In this document: positions 1 through 6,775 of the stretch, in pieces
Layout: every line of letters begins with the position of its first letter
Position numbering within the stretch: position 1 is the stretch's first letter
DNA from: Pseudomonas sp.
GTDB lineage: Bacteria > Pseudomonadota > Gammaproteobacteria > Pseudomonadales > Pseudomonadaceae
Direction: 5' to 3'
Assembly (NCBI GenBank): GCA_003525045.1
Contig: DQGF01000381.1
Location: 1,509-8,938, forward strand
Length of the DNA: 7,430 nt
Notes under the pieces: generated by a model
The model's input: only the letters and a program-made list of their open reading frames with translations
Databases searched by the model: none
Told to the model about the DNA's origin: nothing
Made by a program: the position numbers and the translations under genes

Positions 1-1141
1 CGGCACCCTCGACCGTTTGCTCAGCGATGCAAGCAACCCCGACGCTCTGGCCGACGCCACCGACAGCAGCCTGCTCGACCGTTCGCCACACAGCCTCAAG
101 GATGTGTGGCTACGCTTGCGCACCCAGCTGACGCCAACCTCGCTGCTGTTCCGTCACGCCCTGCGTTTGCCCCTGGCCTTGAGCATCGGCTACGGCATGG
201 TGCATTTGATCCACCCGTCCCAGGGGTACTGGATCATTCTCACCACGCTGTTTGTCTGTCAGCCGAACTACGGCGCGACAAGGCGCAAGCTTGGTCAGCG
301 GATCATCGGCACTGGCATCGGCCTGACCGTGGCTTGGGCGCTATTCGATTTGTTCCCCAATCCCTTGGTCCAGTCGTGCTTCGCAATCGCCGCCGGGGTG
401 GTGTTCTTTATCACCCGCACCACTCGCTACACCCTGGCGACTGCCGCAATCACCCTGATGGTGCTGTTCTGTTTCAACCAGGTCGGGGACGGTTACGGGC
501 TGTTCCTGCCACGACTGTTCGATACCTTGCTCGGCAGCTTGATTGCCGGGCTGGCGGTGTTCCTGTTCCTGCCGGACTGGCAGGGTCGACGCCTGAACAA
601 GGTGCTGGCCAACACCCTGACCTGCAACAGCATTTACCTGCGCCAGATCATGCAGCAATACGCCGCCGGCAAAAGCGACGACCTCGCGTATCGCCTGGCC
701 CGACGCAACGCCCACAACGCCGACGCCGCGTTGTCGACCACGTTGGCGAACATGCTGATGGAACCGGGGCATTTTCGTAAGGAAGCGGATGTCGGGTTCC
801 GCTTTCTGGTGTTGTCGCACACCTTGCTCAGCTATTTGTCAGGTCTGGGCGCGCACCGCGAAACCCAGCTACCGCCGGACGTGCGCGAGCACTTGATCGA
901 CGGTGCCGGGGTGAAACTGGCCGCCAGCATCGATGAGATCGCCCAGGGCCTGGCGAGCAAACTGCCGATTGCCATTCAGAGCGATGAGGAAGAGGCGCTG
1001 GCCAATGAGCTGGAACAAATGCCGGATGAGATCGATGAAGGGCAGCGGTTGGTGCAGACGCAGTTGGGGTTGATTTGCCGGCAGTTGGGGCCGTTGCGCA
1101 CGCTGGCGGCGCACCTCATCAAAGACACCAGCGAAAGCTGA
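1..1141 (+). CDS. yccS: YccS/FUSC-family inner-membrane protein, C-terminal half (5' end outside window)
   Basis: The reading frame is open to the left edge, so the start codon lies outside the window. About 379 residues are visible; YccS proteins are usually a little over 700, so this is roughly the C-terminal half. A hydrophilic stretch is followed by the second membrane block, starting near 170 with a hydrophobic run around LPLALSIGYGMV. Next comes the signature region YWIILTTLFVCQPNYGATR, with an Arg/Lys-rich turn, then several more hydrophobic helices ending at VFLFLPDW near 580. The last ~185 residues are soluble, helical and Glu-rich near the end. FUSC-family proteins resemble aromatic-acid exporter and fusaric-acid resistance proteins. 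The substrate of YccS is not established, and the name here rests on overall resemblance. No terminator is evident between this gene and the next, which is 152 nt downstream. Confidence 0.85.
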   Translation, partial: GTLDRLLSDASNPDALADATDSSLLDRSPHSLKDVWLRLRTQLTPTSLLFRHALRLPLALSIGYGMVHLIHPSQGYWIILTTLFVCQPNYGATRRKLGQRIIGTGIGLTVAWALFDLFPNPLVQSCFAIAAGVVFFITRTTRYTLATAAITLMVLFCFNQVGDGYGLFLPRLFDTLLGSLIAGLAVFLFLPDWQGRRLNKVLANTLTCNSIYLRQIMQQYAAGKSDDLAYRLARRNAHNADAALSTTLANMLMEPGHFRKEADVGFRFLVLSHTLLSYLSGLGAHRETQLPPDVREHLIDGAGVKLAASIDEIAQGLASKLPIAIQSDEEEALANELEQMPDEIDEGQRLVQTQLGLICRQLGPLRTLAAHLIKDTSES

Positions 1142-1236
1142 GATTTGTAGTGACTGGAGGGTCTCTTCGCAGATTAGCAACACCGCGCGAAATGAATGAT
1201 GGCATTTTGGCCTTTGTTACAGATTTCTTCGCCATA

Positions 1237-1265
1237 AAGACATCTTGGGTCCGGGCGCTTAGTAT
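1237..1265 (+). promoter_or_regulatory. Candidate sigma70-type promoter for the elaA-like gene
   Basis: AAGACA (1237-1242) and TAGTAT (1260-1265) are separated by exactly 17 bp, each matching the consensus hexamer at 4 of 6 positions. Transcription would begin near 1272, leaving a leader of about 22 nt that contains the AAGGA ribosome-binding site. The hexamers are weak matches, so this is a spacing-supported guess. The gene could also be read from the upstream yccS transcript. Confidence 0.3.
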
Positions 1266-1293
1266 CGGAGCGAGTTGATCAAGGAATGTGAAG

Positions 1294-1746
1294 ATGACAA
1301 TCGATTGGGTCTGCAAACACCACAGCGATCTGGGCAAAGAGCAGCTGTACGCCATTCTGCAGTTGCGTGCGCAGGTGTTCGTTGTCGAGCAGAAATGCGT
1401 TTATCAGGACGTGGATGGCCAGGATCTGGAAGGCGACACCTGCCATTTGATGGCGTGGGACGGGGATCGGCTGATGGCGTACCTGCGGTTGCTGGACCCG
1501 GAGCTACAAGGCGGCGACGTGGTGATCGGGCGGGTGATTACCGCACCTGAGGCGCGCGGCAAGGGACTGGGTCATGAGTTGATCAACCAGGCGTTGAAGC
1601 AGGCTGAGAAGCGCTGGCCTGAGGTACCCATTTATCTCTCGGCCCAGTCGCACTTGCAGGGGTATTACGGGCGGTACGGGTTTGTCGTGGCGGGTGAGGA
1701 ATTTCTGGAGGATGACATTCCGCATATCGGGATGCGTCGTTCCTGA
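1294..1746 (+). CDS. elaA: ElaA-like GNAT N-acetyltransferase
   Basis: A 150-residue single-domain GNAT protein whose sequence follows the ElaA family from end to end: QLYAILQLRAQVFVVEQ near residues 18-33, YQDVDGQDL near 37-45, and a C-terminal DIPHIGMRR. The acetyl-CoA-binding motif A is VIGRVITAPEARGKGLGHEL (residues 78-97), with the pyrophosphate-binding ARGKGLG turn. The family transfers an acetyl group from acetyl-CoA to an amine; the ElaA substrate is not established. The ATG at 1294 is preferred over the in-frame GTG at 1288 because AAGGA (1281-1285) lies 8 nt before the ATG but only 2 nt before the GTG. The gene ends 5 nt before an inverted REP pair that may act as its transcript end. 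Confidence 0.9.
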   Translation: MTIDWVCKHHSDLGKEQLYAILQLRAQVFVVEQKCVYQDVDGQDLEGDTCHLMAWDGDRLMAYLRLLDPELQGGDVVIGRVITAPEARGKGLGHELINQALKQAEKRWPEVPIYLSAQSHLQGYYGRYGFVVAGEEFLEDDIPHIGMRRS

Positions 1747-1751
1747 GGGCC

Positions 1752-1847
1752 CCTTCGCGAGCAAGCCCGCTCCCACATTAGATCCCCAGTGAGTACAGAT
1801 TTGTGTACGACAGAGATCAAATGTGGGAGCGGGCTTGCTCGCGAAGG
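1752..1847. repeat. Inverted pair of REP elements (BIME-like)
   Basis: The arms 1752-1779 and 1820-1847 are perfect reverse complements over 28 bp. Each carries the Pseudomonas REP core GTGGGAGCGGGCTTGCTCGC, which itself contains the small palindrome GAGC..GCTC. The 40-nt spacer holds a minor inverted repeat, GTACA (1793-1797) and TGTAC (1804-1808). The pair sits between two convergent genes, the usual location for such elements. As RNA it would form a very stable hairpin that could protect both 3' ends. No poly-T follows either side, so it is not a standard intrinsic terminator. Confidence 0.9.
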
Positions 1848-1871
1848 CGTCGGACCAGTCAATACAGGAAC

Positions 1872-2168
1872 TCAGGGATACTCCAGCACCGCCTTGATCT
1901 GCTGCAAATTACGCTCGATCCACCCCCGATCAATCGCCCCCCACTCTCGAATGCGATAGCGCCCGGCATGATTGCGCGCGCCCTCTTCCTGCTCGAACTC
2001 GCAAACAATATCCAGATCCGCCAACGCCGCGATGGTGTCCTGGGCCGTGCGCCGGGGCATGCCGGTGACCTCGGTCAGCGCCGGGACGCTACTGGCCAGC
2101 CCGCTGTCGATCAGGTACGCCACGTATAACCGGCGATAGAAGCTGCTCTTGGTCTTGCTGACATCCAT
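1872..2168 (-). CDS. Small winged helix-turn-helix protein
   Basis: A 98-residue protein with a recognisable winged-helix plan. An N-terminal helix (SSFYRRLYVAYLIDSG, residues 8-23) is followed by a helix-turn-helix at about 27-49 (VPALTEVTGMPRRTAQDTI) and a beta wing at about 53-77, with acidic EQEEG and then RNHAGRYRIREWG. It is probably DNA-binding, but the target and family name are unknown to me. The frame opens at an ATG at 2183, but the ATG at 2168 is preferred: GGAG lies 7 nt upstream of it, whereas nothing like a ribosome-binding site precedes 2183. It is the last gene of the probable minus-strand transcript, 41 nt after the metallopeptidase stop. It could regulate its own operon, but this is only suggested by position. 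Confidence 0.75.
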   Translation of the reverse strand: MDVSKTKSSFYRRLYVAYLIDSGLASSVPALTEVTGMPRRTAQDTIAALADLDIVCEFEQEEGARNHAGRYRIREWGAIDRGWIERNLQQIKAVLEYP

Positions 2169-2192
2169 CCATGCGCTCCGCATTATTTAGAA

Positions 2193-2210
2193 GATCTTGA
2201 TCTTGATCTT
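2193..2210. repeat. Three tandem GATCTT units
   Basis: The hexamer GATCTT occurs three times in a row in the short gap between the metallopeptidase stop (2210-2212) and the winged-helix start. The last base overlaps the stop codon. On the coding strand it reads as repeated AAGATC. It may be a chance microsatellite. Confidence 0.6.
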
Positions 2211-2701
2211 TATTGCATATCCCGCCAAGTCAGATAAACCCGCAAATCAAACTCCACCTGGTGATACCCCGGCAACATGTGTTCGCACAACTTGTAGAAC
2301 GCCTTGTTGTGATCCGACTCTTTGAAATGCGCCAGTTCATGCACCACGATCATTTTCAGAAACTCGGAGGGCGCATCCTTGAACAACGCGGCTACGCGAA
2401 TTTCTTTCTTGGCCTTGAGCTTGCCGCCCTGCACCCGGGAGATCGTGGTGTGCAAGCCGAGGGCGCGATGGGTCAGGTCCAGACGGTTATCAAACAACAC
2501 CTTGTCGATGGATGGGGCATTACGCAGGTATTCCTGTTTCAAGTCCAGGGCATAGGTGTACAGCGCCTTGTCGCTCTGTACCCCGTGCTTTTGCGGGTAT
2601 CGCTGGCTCAGGTAGTCGCCCAGTCGATCTTCGACGATCAGCTGGCGCACCTGGTCCTGCAATGCAGCGGGATAGGCCTGAAGGTATTTCAACGCGGTCA
2701 T
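2210..2701 (-). CDS. YgjP-like (M48-type) zinc metallopeptidase
   Basis: A 163-residue protein with a clear metalloprotease centre, HELAHFKESDH at residues 121-131: HExxH provides two zinc ligands (H121, H125) and the catalytic Glu (E122). The downstream H131 and the conserved AFYKLCEHMLPGY are typical of the YgjP/DUF45 group. The N-terminal half is helical (MTALKYLQAYPAALQDQVR), followed by a basic beta stretch (ISRVQGGKLKAKKEIRVA). No signal peptide or membrane segment is visible, so it should be cytoplasmic. The biological substrate is unknown. The frame can be extended to an ATG at 2716 or a TTG at 2719. None of these starts has a good ribosome-binding site, and 2701 was chosen from my memory of where relatives begin. 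It starts 46 nt after the stop of the upstream cyclic-di-GMP gene, suggesting co-transcription. Confidence 0.85.
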   Translation of the reverse strand: MTALKYLQAYPAALQDQVRQLIVEDRLGDYLSQRYPQKHGVQSDKALYTYALDLKQEYLRNAPSIDKVLFDNRLDLTHRALGLHTTISRVQGGKLKAKKEIRVAALFKDAPSEFLKMIVVHELAHFKESDHNKAFYKLCEHMLPGYHQVEFDLRVYLTWRDMQ

Positions 2702-2747
2702 CGGGGCGGGCAACATCAATCATTAAAAGGTCGACAGTGTAGCGAAT

Positions 2748-4871
2748 TCAGCCGGCCAGGGTGCTCCAGTCGAACGGCCGCACAAAGTCGCCGACGTCCT
2801 CGGCCATCATCGGCCGCGCCACCAAAAACCCTTGCACGTACTCGCAGCCATTGGCTTGCAGCCACTCATATTGCGCGACGGTTTCCACGCCTTCGGCAAT
2901 CACCAGCATCCCGTATTGCCTGCACAGGTCGATCACATTGCGCACCAGTGCAGCATCCCGTGAAGACGCCGGCAGCCGGGCGATCAGGTACCGGTCGAGC
3001 TTAAGCGTGTCCAGCTCCAGGTCGCGCAAATGAGACAGCGAACACGGCCCGGAACCAAAGTCATCCAGGGCCACCCGCACCCCCAGATTGCGCAACAAGC
3101 GCAGCTGCTTGCGGGTCTCTTCGGGATTGTGCATCAAGGCCTCTTCGGTGACCTCGACTTCCAGGTGGTGTGCCTGCAAACCGTTGCGCTCCAGCACCTG
3201 GCGCAACTCGGTGACCAGATTGGGCATGCCGAACTGCGTGCCGCTCAAACTGACGCCCAGCACCAGATCCTCGGCAAACAAGGTTTCCCAGGCCTTGCGC
3301 TGACCTGCCCCGCGCTGGTAGATCCAGCTGCCCAACCGACTGATCAACCGCGCCTCTTCCAGCAATGGCAAAAACAGCCCTGGCGGTACATCGCCGACAC
3401 TCGGATGCTGCCAGCGCAGCATCGCTTCGAAGCCACGAATCTGTCCGTTGGCTATGGCCACCTGAGGTTGATACACCAGATTGAAATCACGGTTATCGAT
3501 GGCCGTGCGCACACTTTCTTCGAGCATCAGCCGCGAGCGTGCCCGGCCATTCATTTCGTGATCGTAGAAGCGGTACTGCTGACGGCCGGCACGCTTGGCT
3601 TCGTACATGGCGATGTCCGACGCTCGCAGCAAGCCGTCGAGATTGGCCCCGCAATCCGGGAATGTGGCGATGCCGATGCTGGCGCCCAAGGCGAGGTCCA
3701 GACCGTCGATCTGCTGACAGATCGACACCCGCTCAATCAGCTTCTCGGCAATCTTTGCCGCTTGTTCGGGGAATTCCAAGTCCAGCAACGCCGTGAACTC
3801 GTCGCCGCCCATACGCGCCAGAATGTCGAAAGGTCGCAGGCAGGCCTTCAACTGTTCGGAGACCCAGCGCAGGACCCGGTCGCCAGCATCGTGACCAAGG
3901 GAGTCATTGACCCGCTTGAAACCGTCGAGGTCCAGATACAGCAATACCCACACGCTGTCGGTGCGTTCGCCACGCAGCAGAAGGTTTTCCACCGTTTGAT
4001 AAAACCCCCGACGATTGAGCAGCCCGGTCAGCGGGTCGGTGACCGCCTGGTACTCCAGTTGCTGGTGCAGGTGGCGCACTACGGACATGTCCAGCACCGT
4101 CACCACCATGGCCTGTTGCTCGACGGGCAATGGTGCGCAAGACAGCGCGACCGGCACCTGCTGACCCGGCGCCGTGCGCAACAGGGCATCGTGCAGACGC
4201 AGGGTTTCACCACGCTTGTAACCGCCAAGCAACTCGGAATCGACCCAGACAGGAATATGTGGCTTTTGCAGGTAATCCAGAAACTCTTTGCCCTGCAGAT
4301 CCTGCACCGTGGCATTGAGCAATCGCGACATCGCTGGATTGGCAAAGCGGATCAGACCGTCCTCACCGACTACCAGGATGCCTTCGGCGGCGTTGTCGAG
4401 CACCGAAGCGTTAAACGCGCGAGCGACCTCCAGATCGTGGCTCAGGCGCTGTAACACGCGCCGATTGCGCTGATGCTCGAGCAGCGCCTGGACTTTATGC
4501 TTGAAGATTTGTGGGTCGAACGGTCTGAACAAGTAATCCACCGCACCACTGGCATAGCCCTTGATCACGGCGTCCTGGGACTGTTCGTTGGCGGTGAGAA
4601 AAATGATTGGCGTCAGGCAAGTCCGCTGACTGCCGCGCATCAGACGCGCAACTTCAAAGCCGTCCATGCCTGGCATCTGCACATCCAGCAGCACCAGGTC
4701 GACATCATGTTCGAGTAACAGGCTGAGGGCCTCAAAACCCGAGGCAGCGGTAATGACCTGCCAGTCCTGGCGCTGGAGCAGCGCGCGCATGCTGATCAGG
4801 TTTTCAGGGTAATCATCGACGATTAAAAGAATTGAGCTGGCTTCGGCTGGCGTGGGTTGCGCGCATTCCAT
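2748..4871 (-). CDS. Response regulator with REC, PAS, GGDEF and EAL domains (cyclic-di-GMP turnover)
   Basis: A 707-residue cytoplasmic protein. REC (about 14-132) has the acidic pair D19/D20, phosphoacceptor D63 in LVLLDVQMPGMDG and T93, but the usual Lys before PF is Arg (R116, LFRPFDP). A PAS-like domain follows (about 150-265). GGDEF (about 272-437) has an intact GGDEF at 355-359, metal-binding D314 and an inhibitory I-site RPFD at 346-349, five residues before GGDEF, so diguanylate cyclase activity is expected. EAL (about 443-700) reads EAM at 482-484. It keeps E573, E576, D603/D604, K624, E660 and Q680, but the conserved Asn of the VNLS motif is Ser541, and the loop after DDFGSG is PCS instead of YSS. 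Phosphodiesterase activity is therefore doubtful. The ATG at 4871 is preceded by a weak AGAAG. It heads a probable three-gene transcript and is divergent from an alginate lyase. The domain order matches FimX, but FimX has a degenerate GGDEF and the sequences do not look alike. Confidence 0.93.
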   Translation of the reverse strand: MECAQPTPAEASSILLIVDDYPENLISMRALLQRQDWQVITAASGFEALSLLLEHDVDLVLLDVQMPGMDGFEVARLMRGSQRTCLTPIIFLTANEQSQDAVIKGYASGAVDYLFRPFDPQIFKHKVQALLEHQRNRRVLQRLSHDLEVARAFNASVLDNAAEGILVVGEDGLIRFANPAMSRLLNATVQDLQGKEFLDYLQKPHIPVWVDSELLGGYKRGETLRLHDALLRTAPGQQVPVALSCAPLPVEQQAMVVTVLDMSVVRHLHQQLEYQAVTDPLTGLLNRRGFYQTVENLLLRGERTDSVWVLLYLDLDGFKRVNDSLGHDAGDRVLRWVSEQLKACLRPFDILARMGGDEFTALLDLEFPEQAAKIAEKLIERVSICQQIDGLDLALGASIGIATFPDCGANLDGLLRASDIAMYEAKRAGRQQYRFYDHEMNGRARSRLMLEESVRTAIDNRDFNLVYQPQVAIANGQIRGFEAMLRWQHPSVGDVPPGLFLPLLEEARLISRLGSWIYQRGAGQRKAWETLFAEDLVLGVSLSGTQFGMPNLVTELRQVLERNGLQAHHLEVEVTEEALMHNPEETRKQLRLLRNLGVRVALDDFGSGPCSLSHLRDLELDTLKLDRYLIARLPASSRDAALVRNVIDLCRQYGMLVIAEGVETVAQYEWLQANGCEYVQGFLVARPMMAEDVGDFVRPFDWSTLAG

Positions 4872-4994
4872 GCTGCTTCTCTTGTTCGAGGCGTCAGGCC
4901 GGCTTCTCGTGGAAGCCGGACAAATACTAAGCCTTCACTCTAGACCGGGATCTGTGAAAGCAGAAGGTGTCAGTACGCCATCATTTAACCAATG

Positions 4995-5014
4995 CGTTAA
5001 TTCGCCGACTAACG
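4995..5014. promoter_or_regulatory. Possible operator dyad
   Basis: CGTTA (4995-4999) and TAACG (5010-5014) form a perfect inverted repeat with a 10-bp spacer. It is centred about 90 bp upstream of the -35 hexamer proposed for the alginate lyase, a position where an activator could bind. The arms are short and could arise by chance; no known regulator motif is claimed. Confidence 0.25.
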
Positions 5015-5093
5015 GTCACTCCCACAAGCCCCTGAAACCGGGAAAGATGGCATTTCGACAGGATGTTGACGCCAACCATCTGCCGGACGGGCA

Positions 5094-5122
5094 TTAACAA
5101 AACGGCCTTCTACGCTTATAAA
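5094..5122 (+). promoter_or_regulatory. Sigma70-type promoter for the alginate lyase
   Basis: TTAACA (5094-5099) and TATAAA (5117-5122) are separated by 17 bp. Each hexamer matches the consensus at 5 of 6 positions, which makes this the best promoter-like pair in the window. Transcription would start near 5129, giving a leader of about 67 nt that begins just before a stable hairpin (5140-5160). Confidence 0.55.
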
Positions 5123-5139
5123 GACCGCCCTCCAAGGCG

Positions 5140-5160
5140 CGTGCTAGAGCTTCTGGCACG
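5140..5160 (+). promoter_or_regulatory. Hairpin in the alginate lyase mRNA leader
   Basis: CGTGCTAG (5140-5147) pairs with CTGGCACG (5153-5160) over 8 bp with one G·U pair and a 5-nt loop. It would start about 11 nt after the proposed transcription start and end about 21 nt before the GGAAG ribosome-binding site. It has no poly-T tail, so it may be a 5'-end stabilising or translational element. Confidence 0.4.
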
Positions 5161-5195
5161 GGCGTGCAGCAAAAAAATCGTGGAAGCTTTTGACT

Positions 5196-5864
5196 ATGAT
5201 CGATCTCGCAACCTGGAACCTGAGTGTTCCTGTCGGCAATCCGCCGTACACCGTTGACACTCCAAAATTGGTGAAGGGCTTCAAGGATCAATACTTCCAC
5301 TCCAATACCGGCACACTTTTTTTCTGGTCGCCGGTGACAGGGACGCGCACTGAAAACGCAAAATATCCTCGCACCGAATTGCGCGAAACCTACAGCAACG
5401 GAACCCTGCGCAACTGGCTCTACCCGGACGCCGACAACTCCTTGAGCGCCACGCTGGCGGTCAACCAGGTGCCCAGTTCCGGCAAAATCGTCATCGGCCA
5501 GATTCACGCCTATCAAAGCCAGAAGCCGATGGTGAAGGTCGAATACCAGTACAAAACCGGCACGCAGACGGGCAACATTGTCGCCAAAGTGCGCATGCGC
5601 CCCGATGACGGCGACGGCCGGGCGATCACCATCGCCACCGGCGTGAAGCTGGATCAGCAATTCTCCTACATGATCCACCTGAGCCCCGGCGGCTCACTGG
5701 GCATCAGTGCCGCAGGTTATAAATGGGACACTGTCATCGGCAAGGCCTGGCGCGACAAGCCGTTGTACTTCAAGGCTGGGGTATATGTGCAGGACCATAC
5801 CGGGTATACCAGTGAGGGTGGGAAAGTGACATTCACCAAGCTGGATATTGATCACAATAAGTAA
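5196..5864 (+). CDS. Polysaccharide lyase family 7 alginate lyase (no signal peptide)
   Basis: A 222-residue protein spanning one PL7 (alginate lyase 2) beta-jelly-roll domain. The three family blocks are present in order: YPRTELRE (residues 57-64, catalytic Arg region), GQIH (101-104, catalytic Gln/His) and YFKAGVYVQ (191-199, with catalytic Tyr197 expected). PL7 enzymes cleave the 1,4-linkage of alginate by beta-elimination, giving unsaturated oligosaccharides. The protein begins MIDLATWNLSVPVG with no signal peptide, so it would act in the cytoplasm or leave by lysis or a non-Sec route. The ATG at 5196 is chosen over the in-frame TTG at 5190 because GGAAG (5182-5186) is 9 nt from the ATG and only 3 nt from the TTG. 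It is monocistronic, with its own promoter and a terminator about 80 nt downstream. The preference for M or G blocks cannot be read from the sequence. Confidence 0.92.
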   Translation: MIDLATWNLSVPVGNPPYTVDTPKLVKGFKDQYFHSNTGTLFFWSPVTGTRTENAKYPRTELRETYSNGTLRNWLYPDADNSLSATLAVNQVPSSGKIVIGQIHAYQSQKPMVKVEYQYKTGTQTGNIVAKVRMRPDDGDGRAITIATGVKLDQQFSYMIHLSPGGSLGISAAGYKWDTVIGKAWRDKPLYFKAGVYVQDHTGYTSEGGKVTFTKLDIDHNK

Positions 5865-5940
5865 CTGGATCGCATCTACCGCTGACGAACGCGGTCTCCA
5901 GGCCGTATGAAAAAGCTGGCTCTCTGCTGGCCGGTTAAAG

Positions 5941-5974
5941 AAAATGCCCGTTTCTTGTGACACGGGCATTTTTT
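5941..5974. terminator. Bidirectional intrinsic terminator
   Basis: AAAATGCCCGT (5941-5951) and ACGGGCATTTT (5962-5972) form an 11-bp stem with a 10-nt loop, followed by a T run on the plus strand. On the minus strand the stem is followed by TTTTCTTT, so it can also stop the convergent gene that ends at 6081. It serves the alginate lyase transcript from the left and the small secreted-protein transcript from the right. Confidence 0.9.
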
Positions 5975-6080
5975 CTTATCCACTAAATACAGGTGAAGAA
6001 TGGGTAAAACATTGTGAAGCGAGCCAATTAAAAACCTGTACCCCAGGCTTTTAGTTGAGCTGCAACCTTCAGCTTGTTAC

Positions 6081-6536
6081 TCAATCAAACTTGAAAGCAC
6101 ACTCACTCAGCCCAGCTGAACAGAAGTTATCCTTCCAGGCTCCGCCAACCGGTTTAGCTGGAGTTGGAAAACGTTGTGACATTCTGACGCCTGCCTTGCC
6201 CTCGCCTTCATAGTCACAGGCCACAAAATAAACCGGATTTCCGTTGTCGGTGGTTTGCCTGATGGCCGCCGAGGTGAATTGAACCTTGTCCAGGTACGAC
6301 TCGGTAGCCCCGGGGTTTTCGCCCTTCCAGCCGCCACGGATAGCGTTGGCAGCATAAGTGAATCCGCGTTCCGGGCTGATCGACTGAGCCATGATGTTAC
6401 TAACTTGCGGACACATTTCATCAGCAGCATAACCAGTGCCTGTAACAGCAAACAGACTCAACATCCCAGCCGCTACAACTTTACTTGCTCGCGATTGTTT
6501 CTTATTGCTTGGAACTGACAGGGTAAAATACTTCAT
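6081..6536 (-). CDS. Small secreted cysteine-containing protein, possibly DUF3757-like
   Basis: A 151-residue protein with a long basic N-terminus (NKKQSRASK), a hydrophobic stretch VVAAGMLSLFAVTGT (residues 20-34) and a likely Sec cleavage after A37 (TGYA, then ADEMC). The mature part has four cysteines (C42, C107, C139, C146), enough for two disulfides, which fits a periplasmic or secreted protein. From memory, CPxVS at the mature N-terminus, WKGENP, a central CDYEG and a C-terminal cysteine pair resemble DUF3757 proteins of Pseudomonas. This is not certain and no function is known. An upstream in-frame ATG at 6548 would add four residues (MLLI); neither start has a good ribosome-binding site. 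The gene and its 130-nt upstream region are visibly more A+T-rich than the neighbours. It ends toward the shared terminator at 5941-5974. Confidence 0.75.
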   Translation of the reverse strand: MKYFTLSVPSNKKQSRASKVVAAGMLSLFAVTGTGYAADEMCPQVSNIMAQSISPERGFTYAANAIRGGWKGENPGATESYLDKVQFTSAAIRQTTDNGNPVYFVACDYEGEGKAGVRMSQRFPTPAKPVGGAWKDNFCSAGLSECAFKFD

Positions 6537-6675
6537 AATCAATAACATCCAAAACTTAATGTGAAGTTAAATATTGAAGATCAAAAAAACCCTTGTCTAC
6601 TGCCACTTCCAACAGTTTATTTAAAAGGTATTGCAGATATAAACTTACAAAAAAATCCTGAAGTATAGCGCACAA

Positions 6676-6710
6676 AAAAGAGCTCGTATCTCACGATACG
6701 GGCGTCTTTT
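6676..6710 (-). terminator. Intrinsic terminator pointing left
   Basis: AAAAGA plus GCTCGTATC (6676-6690) pairs with GATACGGGC, a bulged G and TCTTTT (6695-6710), across a TCAC loop. Read on the minus strand, the GC-rich stem is followed by TCTTTTTTG, the classic arrangement. On the plus strand the T run is shorter and lies within the stem. It is 66 nt beyond the stop codon of the aldolase remnant, so it is probably that gene's former terminator. Confidence 0.8.
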
Positions 6711-6775
6711 AAAAGGGTTGGCAGCTAGTCAATGTCTTAACAGACTGCACTCGACGCCCTTTTCAGACTGACGAC

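Larger units (their letters stand above)
4872..5195. other. Divergent intergenic region
   Basis: These 324 nt separate the cyclic-di-GMP gene (-) from the alginate lyase (+) and hold no convincing gene. They contain a hairpin close to the minus-strand start (4899-4919), a CGTTA/TAACG dyad, one good plus-strand promoter and a leader hairpin. These are listed separately except the 4899 one: CCGGCTTC and GAAGCCGG arms of 8 bp with a 5-nt loop, lying in the 5' leader of the minus-strand gene. I found no convincing sigma70 promoter for the minus strand. Confidence 0.7.

Noticed and set aside
2213..3004. 263-residue open frame on the plus strand
   Set aside because: It is antisense to the metallopeptidase and to the end of the cyclic-di-GMP gene, with no recognisable protein features.
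3030..4454. Open frame of 474 codons on the plus strand
   Set aside because: It is antisense to the cyclic-di-GMP gene, whose domains are unmistakable in the other frame. The translation is Gln/His-rich with no recognisable fold, as expected for a shadow frame in high-G+C DNA.
4899..4919. Hairpin near the cyclic-di-GMP gene start considered as a terminator
   Set aside because: The 8-bp stem has no T run on either strand, so it is more likely a leader hairpin or an incidental structure.
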